Below are positions 9,192 to 17,825 of a stretch of 64,000 bases of DNA, in pieces. Position 1 is the first letter of the stretch, and each line of letters opens with the position of its first letter. Below the pieces are notes generated by a model. That model was not told the DNA's origin. It worked only from the letters and a program-made list of their open reading frames with translations, and made no database searches. The translations under genes were made by a program, and so were the position numbers. This DNA comes from Bog-473 sp963824195 (GTDB lineage Bacteria; Actinomycetota; Acidimicrobiia; Acidimicrobiales; RAAP-2): the NCBI GenBank assembly GCA_963824195.1, contig CAWGOJ010000040.1, positions 73,872 through 137,871 on the forward strand, given 5' to 3'.

Positions 9192-10730
9192 GTGACCGGC
9201 GGGGCGGCCGCCGGCGGCGCGCCCCCTGCGGGCACAGTGACCGACCCGCTCGCGCTCTCCAGCGGGCGCGGGCGCTGGGTGGTGGCCGCCACGGTCCTCG
9301 GGTCTGGGATCGCCCTGCTCGATTCGACCGTCGTCGGCATCGCGCTCCCCTCCATCGGGCGCGACTTCCACGGCGGCCTGGGGACGCTCCAGTGGGTCGT
9401 CACAGGGTACGCGCTGACCTTGGCTGCCTTCCTTCTCCTCGGCGGGTCGCTCGGGGACCGTTACGGACGCAAGCGGATCTTCTCTGTCGGCGTGGTCTGG
9501 TTCGCCGCCGCGTCGATGTGCTGCGGCCTGGCCCCGAGTGCCGGGCTGCTCGTGGCCGCCCGCGTCGTCCAGGGTGTCGGCGGCGCGCTGCTCACCCCGG
9601 CCAGTCTGGCCATCCTGCAGGCGTCGTTCCGGGCCGACGACCGCGCCCGCGCCATCGGCGCCTGGTCGGGCTTCAGCGGCATCGCCGCCGCGGCCGGCCC
9701 GCTCGTGGGGGGCTACCTCATCGCCGTCGGCTCGTGGCGCTGGGTCTTCTTCATCAACCTCCCCCTGGCCGCCGCCGTCCTCGTCCTCACCGCCCGGCAC
9801 GTCCCCGAGTCGAGCGACCCGACGAGCGCGGGCCGGATCGACACCGTCGGCGCCTCCCTGGCCGTGGTCTTCCTGGCCGGCCTCACCTACGGCCTCATCG
9901 AGGCCCCGACGCGCGGGTGGTCGAGCCCGGGCGTGGTCGCCTCCCTCGCCCTGGCCGTCGCGGCCGCGCCCGCCTTCCTCATCGTCGAGCACCGCCGCGC
10001 CCACCCCATGCTCCCGCTCGAGCTGTTCCGTTCCCGCCAGTTCACCGGGGCCAACGCCGTGACCTTCGCCGTCTACGGCGCCCTCGGCGGCGCCTTGTTC
10101 CTCCTTCCCGTGGAATTGCAGATCGTCAAGCACTACAGCCCGCTCGAGTCCGGCCTCGCGCTGCTGCCCCTGACGCTCGTCATGCTCACACTCTCGGCTC
10201 GCTCGGGCCAGCTGTCGGTCCGCCTCGGCCCTCGCCTCCAGATGACCGCCGGTCCCTTGATCGTCGGCGCCGGGCTGGCGTTGCTGACACGGGCCACCAA
10301 CCCCGGGAGCTACTGGACCCAGGTCTTCCCCGCCGTGCTGCTGTTCGCCTTCGGCCTGGCCGTGACCGTTGCCCCGCTGACGGCGACCGCGATGGGCGCG
10401 GCACCGGCCGAGCACTCGGGCATCGCGTCGGCGGTCAACAACGTCGTCGCCCGGTCGGCGGGCCTGCTCGCGGTGGCCGTGCTGCCGCTGCTCGCCGGCC
10501 TCACGGGTGCCGCCGCGCTGGGCGACGCCGAGCTGGCCGCCGGATTCCGCACCGCCATGCTCGTCTCCGGCGTCGTTTCCGCCGCCGGCGGCCTCCTCGC
10601 GGCCCTGACCATCCGCAACCCCTCCCGCGCCCCGGGGCCCGTCCACCACGACGAAGCATGCTGGTCCTGCGGCGTCAGCGGCCCGCCGCTCCAGCCGAAG
10701 CTGGCCGCCGCCATCGACGCCCGAGGTTGA
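9192..10730 (+). CDS. MFS transporter, DHA2 (EmrB/QacA) family
   Basis: 512 residues with about 14 hydrophobic helices. The first helix carries GSGIALLDSTVVGIALPSIG, the D-S-T-V-V-x-x-A-L-P motif of DHA2 drug/proton antiporters. It is followed by motif A (GGSLGDRYGRKR) and motif C-like glycine-rich helix 5 (GFSGIAAAAGPLVGGYL). It most likely exports hydrophobic compounds by proton antiport at the cytoplasmic membrane. The GTG at 9192 is the first usable start. The C-terminal tail CWSCGVSGPP with two cysteines is not typical and may be lineage-specific. The Old Yellow Enzyme gene starts 41 bases later on the same strand, so they may share a transcript. Confidence 0.85.
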   Translation: MTGGAAAGGAPPAGTVTDPLALSSGRGRWVVAATVLGSGIALLDSTVVGIALPSIGRDFHGGLGTLQWVVTGYALTLAAFLLLGGSLGDRYGRKRIFSVGVVWFAAASMCCGLAPSAGLLVAARVVQGVGGALLTPASLAILQASFRADDRARAIGAWSGFSGIAAAAGPLVGGYLIAVGSWRWVFFINLPLAAAVLVLTARHVPESSDPTSAGRIDTVGASLAVVFLAGLTYGLIEAPTRGWSSPGVVASLALAVAAAPAFLIVEHRRAHPMLPLELFRSRQFTGANAVTFAVYGALGGALFLLPVELQIVKHYSPLESGLALLPLTLVMLTLSARSGQLSVRLGPRLQMTAGPLIVGAGLALLTRATNPGSYWTQVFPAVLLFAFGLAVTVAPLTATAMGAAPAEHSGIASAVNNVVARSAGLLAVAVLPLLAGLTGAAALGDAELAAGFRTAMLVSGVVSAAGGLLAALTIRNPSRAPGPVHHDEACWSCGVSGPPLQPKLAAAIDARG

Positions 10731-10771
10731 GCCAACGTGCGGCTCGCCGCCGCGTGGGCAAAGGTGGACCC

Positions 10772-11971
10772 ATGCCACGCAGCGCCCGCACGGCCACGCC
10801 CCAGGTCTTCGCCCCAGCCCCGCTCGGGCCGCTCACCCTGCGCAACCGCATCATCAAGGCGGCCACCTTCGAGGGCGTGATGCCCGGTGGCACCGTGAGC
10901 GACGAGCTCGTCGATTTCCACCGTGGGGTGGCCGCCGGCGGCGTCGCCATGACGACGGTGGCCTACCTCGCCGTGTCACCCGAGGGACGCACGGACCGTC
11001 ACTGCCTGCTCCTCGACGAGGCCACCGTGCCCGGACTGCGGCGCCTCACCGACGCCGTCCACGCCGAGGGCGCCGCGGCGGCGGCCCAGATCGGCCACGC
11101 CGGGCCGGTCGCCAACGCGCGCTCCAACGGCGCCCCCGCTCTCTCACCCTCGGGCGGTTTCACACCCATGGGCTCGCGCCTGCGCGCCGTCGACGTGGCC
11201 GGCATCGAACGCATCACCGAGGACTACCGGCGGGCCGCCGCGCTGGCGGTGGAGGCCGGCTTCGATTCCATAGAGGTGCACGTCGGGCACAACTACCTCC
11301 TCAGCGCGTTCTTGAGCCCCAAGCTCAACCGCCGCGACGACCAGTTCGGCGGCTCGGTGGAGAACCGTGCCCGCTTCGCCCGGACCGTGCTGCGCACCGT
11401 GCGCGACGCCGCGGGCCCCAAGACGGCGGTGACGGCGAAGCTCAATATGGCGGACGGAGTGGCCGGCGGCCTGTGGCTCGACGAGAGTGTCGAGATCGCC
11501 GCGCTCTTCGAGTCCGACGGCGCGCTCGACGCGCTGGAGCTCACCGGGGGCAGCTCGCTCGCCAACCCCATGTACCTCTTCCGGGGCGACGCGCCGCTCG
11601 CCGAGTTCGGCGCCACGCTCCCGCCGGCCGTCCGGCTCGGGTTCCGCGTCGTCGGCAGCCGCTTCCTGAAGTCCTACCCCTACGAGGAGGCCTTCTTCCT
11701 CCCCTACGCGCGACAGTTCCGGCGCGCCCTGTCCACCCCGCTCATCCTCCTCGGCGGCATCACGGAGCTGGCGACCATCGAGTCGGCATTGGCCGAGGGC
11801 TTCGCGTTCGTCGCCATGGCCCGTGCCCTGCTGCGCGAGCCCGACCTGCCGAACCGGATGCAGGCGGGCGCGTCGACCACGTCACTGTGCATCCACTGCA
11901 ACAAGTGCATGCCCACCATCTACTCGGGCACGCGCTGCGTCCTGGTGGCCGACCGCCCCGGTTCGGACTAG
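10772..11971 (+). CDS. NADH:flavin oxidoreductase, Old Yellow Enzyme family
   Basis: 399 residues forming one FMN-binding TIM barrel. Conserved elements include the N-terminal PLGPLTLRNRIIKAATFE, the QIGHAGP segment, the active-site region VEAGFDSIEVHVGHNYLLSA followed by FLSPKLNRRDDQFGGS, and the phosphate-binding LGGITELATIESALAEGFAF. The histidine-x-x-asparagine pattern HVGHN at the substrate site fits an ene-reductase. The tail has CIHCNKCM and a later Cys, a four-cysteine set like the [4Fe-4S] site of 2,4-dienoyl-CoA reductase relatives, but the FAD/NADPH domains of that enzyme are absent. It probably reduces activated C=C bonds of enones or enoyl compounds. Its stop codon overlaps the stop of the convergent amidase gene. 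Confidence 0.85.
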   Translation: MPRSARTATPQVFAPAPLGPLTLRNRIIKAATFEGVMPGGTVSDELVDFHRGVAAGGVAMTTVAYLAVSPEGRTDRHCLLLDEATVPGLRRLTDAVHAEGAAAAAQIGHAGPVANARSNGAPALSPSGGFTPMGSRLRAVDVAGIERITEDYRRAAALAVEAGFDSIEVHVGHNYLLSAFLSPKLNRRDDQFGGSVENRARFARTVLRTVRDAAGPKTAVTAKLNMADGVAGGLWLDESVEIAALFESDGALDALELTGGSSLANPMYLFRGDAPLAEFGATLPPAVRLGFRVVGSRFLKSYPYEEAFFLPYARQFRRALSTPLILLGGITELATIESALAEGFAFVAMARALLREPDLPNRMQAGASTTSLCIHCNKCMPTIYSGTRCVLVADRPGSD

Positions 11972-13398
11972 GCCCCGACCGGCGGCCGACGCGCCGCCCA
12001 CGGGGCGGCCTCTTCGAGCTGTCCCGCCAGCGAGAGGAGTGTCTCCTCGTCGCCGAAGCGGCCCACGAACTGCACGCCGATCGGCAGCCCGCCGTCGTTC
12101 CAGTGCAGCGGCAACGAGATCCCGGGCTGGCCTGTCACGTTGAACGGTGGCGTGAAGGGCACGTAAGCCGCAGCACGGAAGAGCCCGGTCAGCGGTTCGC
12201 CCGGTGGCGAGTCGAAGGTGCCCAGTGGCGCCGGGGGCTCGCCGAGCGTCGGGGTCACCAAGACGTCGATCCCCTCGAAGTACCGGGCGATCTGGCGGCT
12301 GATCTTCTGCAGTTCCTGGACCGAGGTGAGGTACTGGCCCCCGTTGACGGAGCGACCGAGCTCGGTGAGGGCCCAGCTCAACGGCTCGAGATCACCTTCC
12401 TCCACGCTCCGCCCCACCCGGGCCTCCCAGTCGGCGACGGCCCAGGCGTTGCTGCAGGCCCACTGGTTGATGAAGTGGGTCGTGAAGGCGTCGCCGTCGA
12501 CGGAAAGCGCGGCCTCCTCCACCTGGTGCCCGAGTGACTCGCACAGCGACGCCGTGGCGCGGACGGCCGCCACACAGTCGGCGTGCACCTCGCTGCCGGT
12601 GGGCGACGACGACATGACCGCCACGCGCAGCGGTGGCGGTGCGGCCGCGGCGGCCGCGGCGAATGACGGGCCCCGCCGCGGCGGGGCCCAGTAGGGATCA
12701 CCGGGGACCGGACCGGAGGTGACGTCGAGGATGGCCGCCGAGTCGCGCACCGATCGCGACACGACGTGCTCGACCACCAGCCCGCCCATCATGTCGCCGT
12801 ACTGCGGGGCCAGCGAGTTACGCCCCCGGGTCGGCTTCAAGCCGACGAGGCCGCAGCACGAAGCGGGAATCCGGATCGACCCCCCGCCGTCGTTGGCGTG
12901 CGCGACCGGCACCATGCCCGACGCCACGGCGGCGGCCGAGCCACCGGAGGAGCCGCCGGTCGAGTGCTCCGTGTTCCACGGGTTGCGCGAGGGGCCGAAG
13001 CGGCGCGGCTCGGCGGTCGGCAGGATCCCGAGCTCCGGCGTGTTGGTCTTGCCGCAGATCACGAAGCCGGCGTCGATGTAGCGCTGCGTCAGCTCCTGGG
13101 TCACCGTCGAGGTGTAGTCGCCCGAGAAGTCGGTCCCCTCGTTGAACGGCGTGCCCGCGAGCTCGGCGCCGAGATCCTTCAAGAGGAAGGGCACGCCCCG
13201 GAAGGGCCCGTCGGGCAGGTCGCCGGCCGCCTCGGCCCGGGCCCGGTCGAAGAGCTCGTGGATGACCGCGTTGAGATGCGGGTTCAGCTTCTCAATCCGC
13301 GTGATCGCCTCGCCGACGAGCTCGGCCGGCGAGACCTCCTTCGTGCGGACCAGCTCCGCCTGTGCCGTCGCGTCCAGCCATGCCGTGTCCTCGCTCAT
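11968..13398 (-). CDS. Amidase (amidase signature family)
   Basis: 476 residues with the amidase signature catalytic triad: Lys in FLLKDLGAE, and the Ser pair in STGGSSGGSAAAVASGMVP and DGGGSIRIPASCCGLVGLKP. The rest follows the family, including the C-terminal NVTGQPGISLPLHWNDGGLP. It hydrolyses carboxylic amides; many relatives act on aryl or acyl amides, and it is not GatA because no gatB/gatC is adjacent and the PTRG-to-end part is divergent. ATG start at 13398. The 3' end overlaps the Old Yellow Enzyme gene by 4 bases (CTAG shared by both stops), so there is no room for a terminator between them. Confidence 0.85.
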   Translation of the reverse strand: MSEDTAWLDATAQAELVRTKEVSPAELVGEAITRIEKLNPHLNAVIHELFDRARAEAAGDLPDGPFRGVPFLLKDLGAELAGTPFNEGTDFSGDYTSTVTQELTQRYIDAGFVICGKTNTPELGILPTAEPRRFGPSRNPWNTEHSTGGSSGGSAAAVASGMVPVAHANDGGGSIRIPASCCGLVGLKPTRGRNSLAPQYGDMMGGLVVEHVVSRSVRDSAAILDVTSGPVPGDPYWAPPRRGPSFAAAAAAAPPPLRVAVMSSSPTGSEVHADCVAAVRATASLCESLGHQVEEAALSVDGDAFTTHFINQWACSNAWAVADWEARVGRSVEEGDLEPLSWALTELGRSVNGGQYLTSVQELQKISRQIARYFEGIDVLVTPTLGEPPAPLGTFDSPPGEPLTGLFRAAAYVPFTPPFNVTGQPGISLPLHWNDGGLPIGVQFVGRFGDEETLLSLAGQLEEAAPWAARRPPVGA

Positions 13399-13444
13399 GG
13401 GGCCACGGTAGCGAGGTGCGCGACCGTGCGCCCCGCGAGTCGAC

Positions 13445-13924
13445 TCAGGCGCTCACGGGCTCGGCCGCGGGTTCCGGCCGCCGCGCGCCGGTCCGGACGG
13501 CGACGGCCTCGGTCATCGTCACGTCGGCCCCGCAGGCCCGACAACGCCGGCGGTCGTCGAGCTCGCCGCCGCAGTCGCGGTGCTGGAGGATCATGGGCCG
13601 CTCGCCCTCCAGCCCGTAGCGGTCCCCCCACTGCAAGAGGGCGACGAGCACCGGCCACAGGTCGGCGCCCTTCTCGGTCAGGCGGTACTCGCTGCGCAAC
13701 GGGCGCTCCTGGTAGGGGCGCTTGACGAGGATCCCCTCCTCGACCAGGCGCTCGAGGCGGGCCTGGAGGATGTTGCGCGCCACGCCCAGGTCGCGCTGGA
13801 GGTCGTCGAAGCGGCGGATGCCCAGGAAGACGTCGCGGATGATCAGCAGCGTCCACCGCTCGCCCACGACCTCGAGCGTCGAGGCGACCGGGCAGTACTG
13901 GCTCGAATAGTCACGCTTCAGCAT
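13445..13924 (-). CDS. HxlR-family transcriptional regulator
   Basis: 159 residues. The HxlR winged-helix domain is clear: YCPVASTLEVVGERWTLLII, then RRFDDLQRDLGVARNILQAR, EEGILVKRPY and the wing RSEYRLTEKGADLWPVLVAL. The cysteine in CPVA is at the usual position. The C-terminal extension carries C-G-G...CRACGAD, a zinc-ribbon-like cluster seen in part of the family. HxlR proteins are often repressors that respond to electrophiles or small aromatic molecules. It is divergent from an MFS exporter with 69 bases between the starts, so control of that exporter and itself is likely. ATG start at 13924. Confidence 0.9.
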   Translation of the reverse strand: MLKRDYSSQYCPVASTLEVVGERWTLLIIRDVFLGIRRFDDLQRDLGVARNILQARLERLVEEGILVKRPYQERPLRSEYRLTEKGADLWPVLVALLQWGDRYGLEGERPMILQHRDCGGELDDRRRCRACGADVTMTEAVAVRTGARRPEPAAEPVSA

Positions 13925-13955
13925 CCGCCCAGTATACAGCGAATTCCAGCGAAAG

Positions 13956-13972
13956 AGTTGTTCTATGCAACT
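13956..13972. promoter_or_regulatory. Candidate HxlR operator between the regulator and the exporter
   Basis: Inverted repeat AGTTG-7 nt-CAACT in the AT-richer gap between the two divergent genes. It is centred in the promoter region of both. Binding by the neighbouring HxlR protein is inferred from position only. Confidence 0.45.
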
Positions 13973-13993
13973 TTCTCCCTTACAGTACGTTTC

Positions 13994-15466
13994 ATGACAG
14001 TACTCACTCTGCGTCCCACCGCTCCGGCCGAGCGCTCCCGCCCGGTCCTGACCGCCCTCATCGTGCTGACGGGGGTCTTCCTGTCGTCCCTCGACCTCTT
14101 CATCGTCAACATCGCCTTCCCGAGCATTTCGGCGAGCTTCCACGGGGAGAGCCTGAGCTCGCTCTCGTGGGTGCTCAGCGCCTACACGATCGTCTTCGCC
14201 GCCGCCCTCGTGCCCGCCGGCCGATGGGCCGACCGGGCCGGGCGCAAGAAGGCCTTCCTCATCGGCCTGGCGATCTTCACCGCCTCCTCCGCGCTGTGCG
14301 CGCTCGCCCCCTCGCTGGACCTCCTCGTTGCCGCCCGCGTCCTGCAGGCCACCGGCGGCGCACTCATGCTGCCCACCTCCCTCGGCCTGCTCCTGCCCGC
14401 CTTCGGCCCCGAACGCAAGGGAGCGGCGATCGGGCTCTGGTCGGCCGTCGGCGGTGCGGCCGCCGCCTTCGGTCCCCCCATCGGCGGTCTCCTGGTGCAG
14501 GTCAGCTGGCGCTGGGTCTTCCTGGTGAACCTGCCGTTCAGCGTGCTGGCCCTCGTGTTCGGGATCCGCGTGCTGCGCGAGGTGCGCGATCCGGCGGCGC
14601 ACAAGGCCGACCTGCTCGGCGCCGCGCTGCTCTCGGTGGCGGTGGCCAGCCTGGTGGCCGCCATCGTCGAGGGCTCGGACTGGGGCTGGCTGAGCGCGCG
14701 GATCGTCGGTGCCTTCGCGCTGGCCGTCGGCTCGGGCGCCTGGCTCGTCGTGCGCTCGTCCCGCCACCCCAACCCCATCATCGAGCCCGCCGTCATCAGG
14801 CACCGCGCCGTCGCTCTGGCCGACGTGAGCTCCCTCGCCTTCTTCAGCGGGTTCGGCGCGCTGGTGCTCGGTGGCGTGCTGTTCCTCACCGGGGTGTGGC
14901 ACGAGTCGATCCTGCGCGCCGGCTTCATGATCGCCCCCGGCCCGCTTCTCGCCGCGTTGACCGCCCTCCCCGCGGGGTTGCTCGGGGCCCGCGTCGGGCA
15001 CCGCGCCGTCGGCACGGTGGGCTCCCTGCTCTTCGCGGCCGGCGGGCTGTGGTGGATCACCCACGCCGGGGCGGTGCCGGACTGGGCCGGCGCCTACCTC
15101 CCGGGCAGCATCGTCAGCGGAATCGGCGTGGGGCTCATGCTGCCCTCGCTCGGCGGTGCCGCCACCGCCCCGCTCCCCCCGCAGCGCTTTGCCACGGGCT
15201 CCGCGCTCTACGCCATGACCCGCCAGATCGGCATCGCCCTCGGGGTGGCCGGGCTGGTCGCCATACTCGGCACCGCCACGGGCGCGTCCGCCGTCACGGC
15301 CTTCCACCACGCCTGGATCTTCATGATGGCCTGCGGCCTGCTGGCCGGTGCCGTCCTGCAGGGCATCGGCGCCCGCGCCAGCGAGACCGCCGACGCCAGC
15401 GCCGTGGCGCTGGACGAGGCGCCGGCGATGGACCCGGCGGCCTACGCGCTCGCAGCCGGCAAGTAG
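13994..15466 (+). CDS. MFS transporter, DHA2 drug-efflux family
   Basis: 490 residues with about 14 transmembrane helices. Helix 1 carries VFLSSLDLFIVNIAFPSI, a DHA2 motif D variant. Motif A reads AGRWADRAGRKKA and helix 5 reads WSAVGGAAAAFGPPIGGLL. It should be a proton-driven exporter of drugs or metabolites. ATG start at 13994, 69 bases from the divergent HxlR gene, which probably represses it until an inducer binds. Its 3' end overlaps the convergent kinase gene by 25 bases. It is a paralogue of the transporter at 9192, with different flanking genes and clearly different sequence. Confidence 0.88.
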   Translation: MTVLTLRPTAPAERSRPVLTALIVLTGVFLSSLDLFIVNIAFPSISASFHGESLSSLSWVLSAYTIVFAAALVPAGRWADRAGRKKAFLIGLAIFTASSALCALAPSLDLLVAARVLQATGGALMLPTSLGLLLPAFGPERKGAAIGLWSAVGGAAAAFGPPIGGLLVQVSWRWVFLVNLPFSVLALVFGIRVLREVRDPAAHKADLLGAALLSVAVASLVAAIVEGSDWGWLSARIVGAFALAVGSGAWLVVRSSRHPNPIIEPAVIRHRAVALADVSSLAFFSGFGALVLGGVLFLTGVWHESILRAGFMIAPGPLLAALTALPAGLLGARVGHRAVGTVGSLLFAAGGLWWITHAGAVPDWAGAYLPGSIVSGIGVGLMLPSLGGAATAPLPPQRFATGSALYAMTRQIGIALGVAGLVAILGTATGASAVTAFHHAWIFMMACGLLAGAVLQGIGARASETADASAVALDEAPAMDPAAYALAAGK

Positions 15467-16797
15467 GAGGGGTTCGCCACCAACAGCTGGTCGCGCGCCG
15501 ACGCCGCGAGGGCGGAGGCCACCGGCTCCCACCCGTCGTCGAAGTCCCCGGCCCGGATGGCCGCCGCCAGGGCGGCGTCATCGGTGATCCCGAGGTCACG
15601 CAGCCGGTAGGCGTGGGCGGTGGCGATCTCGTGGCCCAACAGGAGCTCGCGCTCCACGACGGCCAGCGCGTTGCGCGCCACCCGCGCCTCGAAGCGCGCC
15701 CCACCTTCGGTGCGCTCCATCACGTTGGCCTCGAGGTATTCGCGCACCGCCTCGACCAGCTCGGCCGCCGTCGGCCTCCCGAAGGGGGCCACCGGACTGC
15801 CCTTGCCCACCGGCTCGGGGGCGGAGTCGCCCGGCGCCACACCGAGCAGCGTGACGAGGTCCCACTCGCTCTCGCAGACCCGGCGCCCGATGGCGGCCAG
15901 TTCCACCGAGCGGGTCGACCCGCTCAGGTGCGCGGAGGCCTGCAGCGAGCAGATGACCGCCCATTTCACCGTGGCGTGCACCTGCCACCAGTGCACCCGG
16001 TCGCGGTCCATCGCCTCGCCGCCGGCTGCCGCGTACGACGCCAGGAGCTCTTCCATGGAGCCGAAGCCACCCACCTCGTCGCTGCCGCCGAAGCGCCAGG
16101 CCGGCGCGCACAGCCACCCGATGTCCTCTGCCGGGTCGCCCGCGTGGGCCAGCTCCCAGTCGAGCACGCCCCGCAGGCCCTCGGGGCCGACGAGGAAGTT
16201 GCCGAAGCGGAAGTCACCGTGCACCGTGACCCGCGGCCCGGCCGCGGGGCGGTGCCGGTCCAGCCAGCGCACGCCGAGCTCGAGCGCGGGGCGCGCCTCG
16301 CCCAGCGCGTCGAGGAAGGGCAGCGGGTCACCCAGGGGGTCGGCGGTGGGGAGGCCGTCGATCGCCCCGGGGTCGATGGTGTGGATGGCGGCCAGCGCCC
16401 CGGCGCACTGTGCCGTGAGCGCGCGCCGGGCGCCGGCCCACTCCGCGTCGCGCAGGATCTTGCGCGGGATGGTCTCCCCCTCCAAGCGCTCGACCACCAG
16501 CCAGTCGGCGCCCAGGTCGTCGCCCACGCCCATGGCCACGACCGCGGGCACCGGGACCCCCGCCGCGCGCGCCGCCTCGAGCAGCGCCCGCTCCATCGGC
16601 ACCTTCCCGCCCTCGGCGCCGAGGTCGCCCCGGTCCATCTGGAGGATGAGCCGGCGTGGCGCGGCGCCGGGCACTTCCAGCTCGAACGCGCTGGTCACCC
16701 GCGAGGCGCCACCGGAGAGCCGGAGCAGGTCGCGCACGGTCCCGCCGAGACGCGCGGCGAGCGCCGCCGCGATCTGGTCGCCGCTCAGCCGTGCCAT
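15442..16797 (-). CDS. APH-type phosphotransferase fused to a DUF6285-like domain
   Basis: 451 residues. Residues 1 to about 330 form an aminoglycoside phosphotransferase/choline kinase-like fold. Brenner's motif is VTVHGDFRFGNFLV, with the catalytic Asp after HG, and the metal-binding loop is GVLDWELAHAGDPAEDIGWL. The C-terminal 110 residues (PTAAELVEAVREYLEANVME, then RFEARVARNALAVVERELLL) match the small DUF6285 family that is usually a separate gene beside such kinases. In actinobacteria these pairs are found near acyl-CoA dehydrogenases and are thought to phosphorylate small alcohols during catabolism, not to confer drug resistance. The downstream order of the minus-strand group SDR, AttH-like protein, kinase suggests one operon. 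The substrate is unknown. Confidence 0.82.
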   Translation of the reverse strand: MARLSGDQIAAALAARLGGTVRDLLRLSGGASRVTSAFELEVPGAAPRRLILQMDRGDLGAEGGKVPMERALLEAARAAGVPVPAVVAMGVGDDLGADWLVVERLEGETIPRKILRDAEWAGARRALTAQCAGALAAIHTIDPGAIDGLPTADPLGDPLPFLDALGEARPALELGVRWLDRHRPAAGPRVTVHGDFRFGNFLVGPEGLRGVLDWELAHAGDPAEDIGWLCAPAWRFGGSDEVGGFGSMEELLASYAAAGGEAMDRDRVHWWQVHATVKWAVICSLQASAHLSGSTRSVELAAIGRRVCESEWDLVTLLGVAPGDSAPEPVGKGSPVAPFGRPTAAELVEAVREYLEANVMERTEGGARFEARVARNALAVVERELLLGHEIATAHAYRLRDLGITDDAALAAAIRAGDFDDGWEPVASALAASARDQLLVANPSYLPAASA

Positions 16798-16809
16798 CGC
16801 CTGCTCCGA

Positions 16810-17823
16810 CTAGGTGACGGGGACGACGGGCCTCCCGCCGTCGTCGAGCTGGTGCAGGTACTCGCAGATGCCGTAGCCCGTGCGGGTCGCGCCGGCCGGA
16901 TCCTCGTAGGTCCAGCGCGCCAGCCCCTCGTTCACCATGGTGCCGCCGGCCCGGCCGATGTCGGCCACCCGCAGCACGTCGCCGCGCAGCGGGTAGATGC
17001 GGCCCTTCTTGTCGTGCACCTCGAGATGCACGACCCGCTGCGTCACGCCGTCGTCGGCCCGCTCGGTCCGCACGCCCCATTCGCGGACCGAGGTGGCGCG
17101 GCCGCCGTCCCAGACCCAGCCCCGGTGCAGGTCGCCGGCGTCGGTGCCGAGGCGGATGCCCCCGAAGTGCATGTCCTCGCCGACGTGGCCATTGTCGAAA
17201 TTGATGGAGAACCAGCGCCACATCTTCGGGCCGCCCCAGCGCCGCGGCCCCCAGGAGCGGTCGCGGTTGCCGTGGGCCCCCCGCCATCGGTGCGGCACGC
17301 CGTCGACGGTGAGGGAGCCGGTCCAGCGGCCCGCCTGCTCGAGATGCCCCTTGCCCACCGTGCCGGCGGCGGCGGCGGCCTCGGCCGACTTCGGGCCGCC
17401 GCTCGGCTGCCCGTCGGTGCCGATGGCCGGCGTGACGGCGTCGAAGCGCACGTCGAGCGCGACGGCGACCGGGTGGGTCGCGGTCTCGCCCCGCACGCAC
17501 GGGCGGGCCCGCACCTCGCCCTCCATGGTCACGCGCCACGACTGCAGCGCCTCGAGCATCTCGTAGCGGACGTCGCCGACCTGGAGCACGGTGTCGACCA
17601 TCTCCCGCTGCTCCTTCACCCAGCGGTACTCGCCCAGCTCGCCGCCCGGGAGCCACAGCGACATCCCGACGTCCATCGTCCCCTCGTTGGGCCGGATGCC
17701 GATGCGGCTGAAGAGGCCCGAGTCCGTCTCGGGGTCGTACGCGTTGAAGTAGTACGACTCGCTCCAGGCGGTGTCGCCTTCGACGGGGTGGGCGAGGTCG
17801 TGGCGGGCGTCGAGGATCGGCAT
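16810..17823 (-). CDS. AttH/carotenoid-hydratase-like lipocalin-fold protein (DUF7064/7065 type)
   Basis: 337 residues from the ATG at 17823. It is rich in beta strands and has conserved tryptophans: AWSESYYFNAYDPETDSGLF near the N-terminus, the central HRWRGAHGNRDRSWGPRRWG, then MWRWFSINFDNG and HRGWVWDGG. This arrangement is found in actinobacterial proteins annotated as DUF7064/DUF7065 and related to the AttH/lipocalin-like superfamily. These sit in steroid, terpene or aromatic catabolic clusters; the activity is not established. It follows the SDR gene by 2 bases and precedes the kinase by 12 bases, so the three are almost certainly co-transcribed. Confidence 0.7.
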   Translation of the reverse strand: MPILDARHDLAHPVEGDTAWSESYYFNAYDPETDSGLFSRIGIRPNEGTMDVGMSLWLPGGELGEYRWVKEQREMVDTVLQVGDVRYEMLEALQSWRVTMEGEVRARPCVRGETATHPVAVALDVRFDAVTPAIGTDGQPSGGPKSAEAAAAAGTVGKGHLEQAGRWTGSLTVDGVPHRWRGAHGNRDRSWGPRRWGGPKMWRWFSINFDNGHVGEDMHFGGIRLGTDAGDLHRGWVWDGGRATSVREWGVRTERADDGVTQRVVHLEVHDKKGRIYPLRGDVLRVADIGRAGGTMVNEGLARWTYEDPAGATRTGYGICEYLHQLDDGGRPVVPVT

Positions 17824-17825
17824 TG

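Noticed and set aside
8760..10778. A 672-codon minus-strand open frame opposite the first MFS transporter
   Set aside because: Composition is Gly/Glu/Arg-rich without hydrophobic core or motif; the MFS frame is convincing.
15442..16797. Aminoglycoside resistance gene
   Set aside because: Only the general APH fold is seen. The DUF6285-like tail and catabolic neighbours argue for a metabolic kinase.
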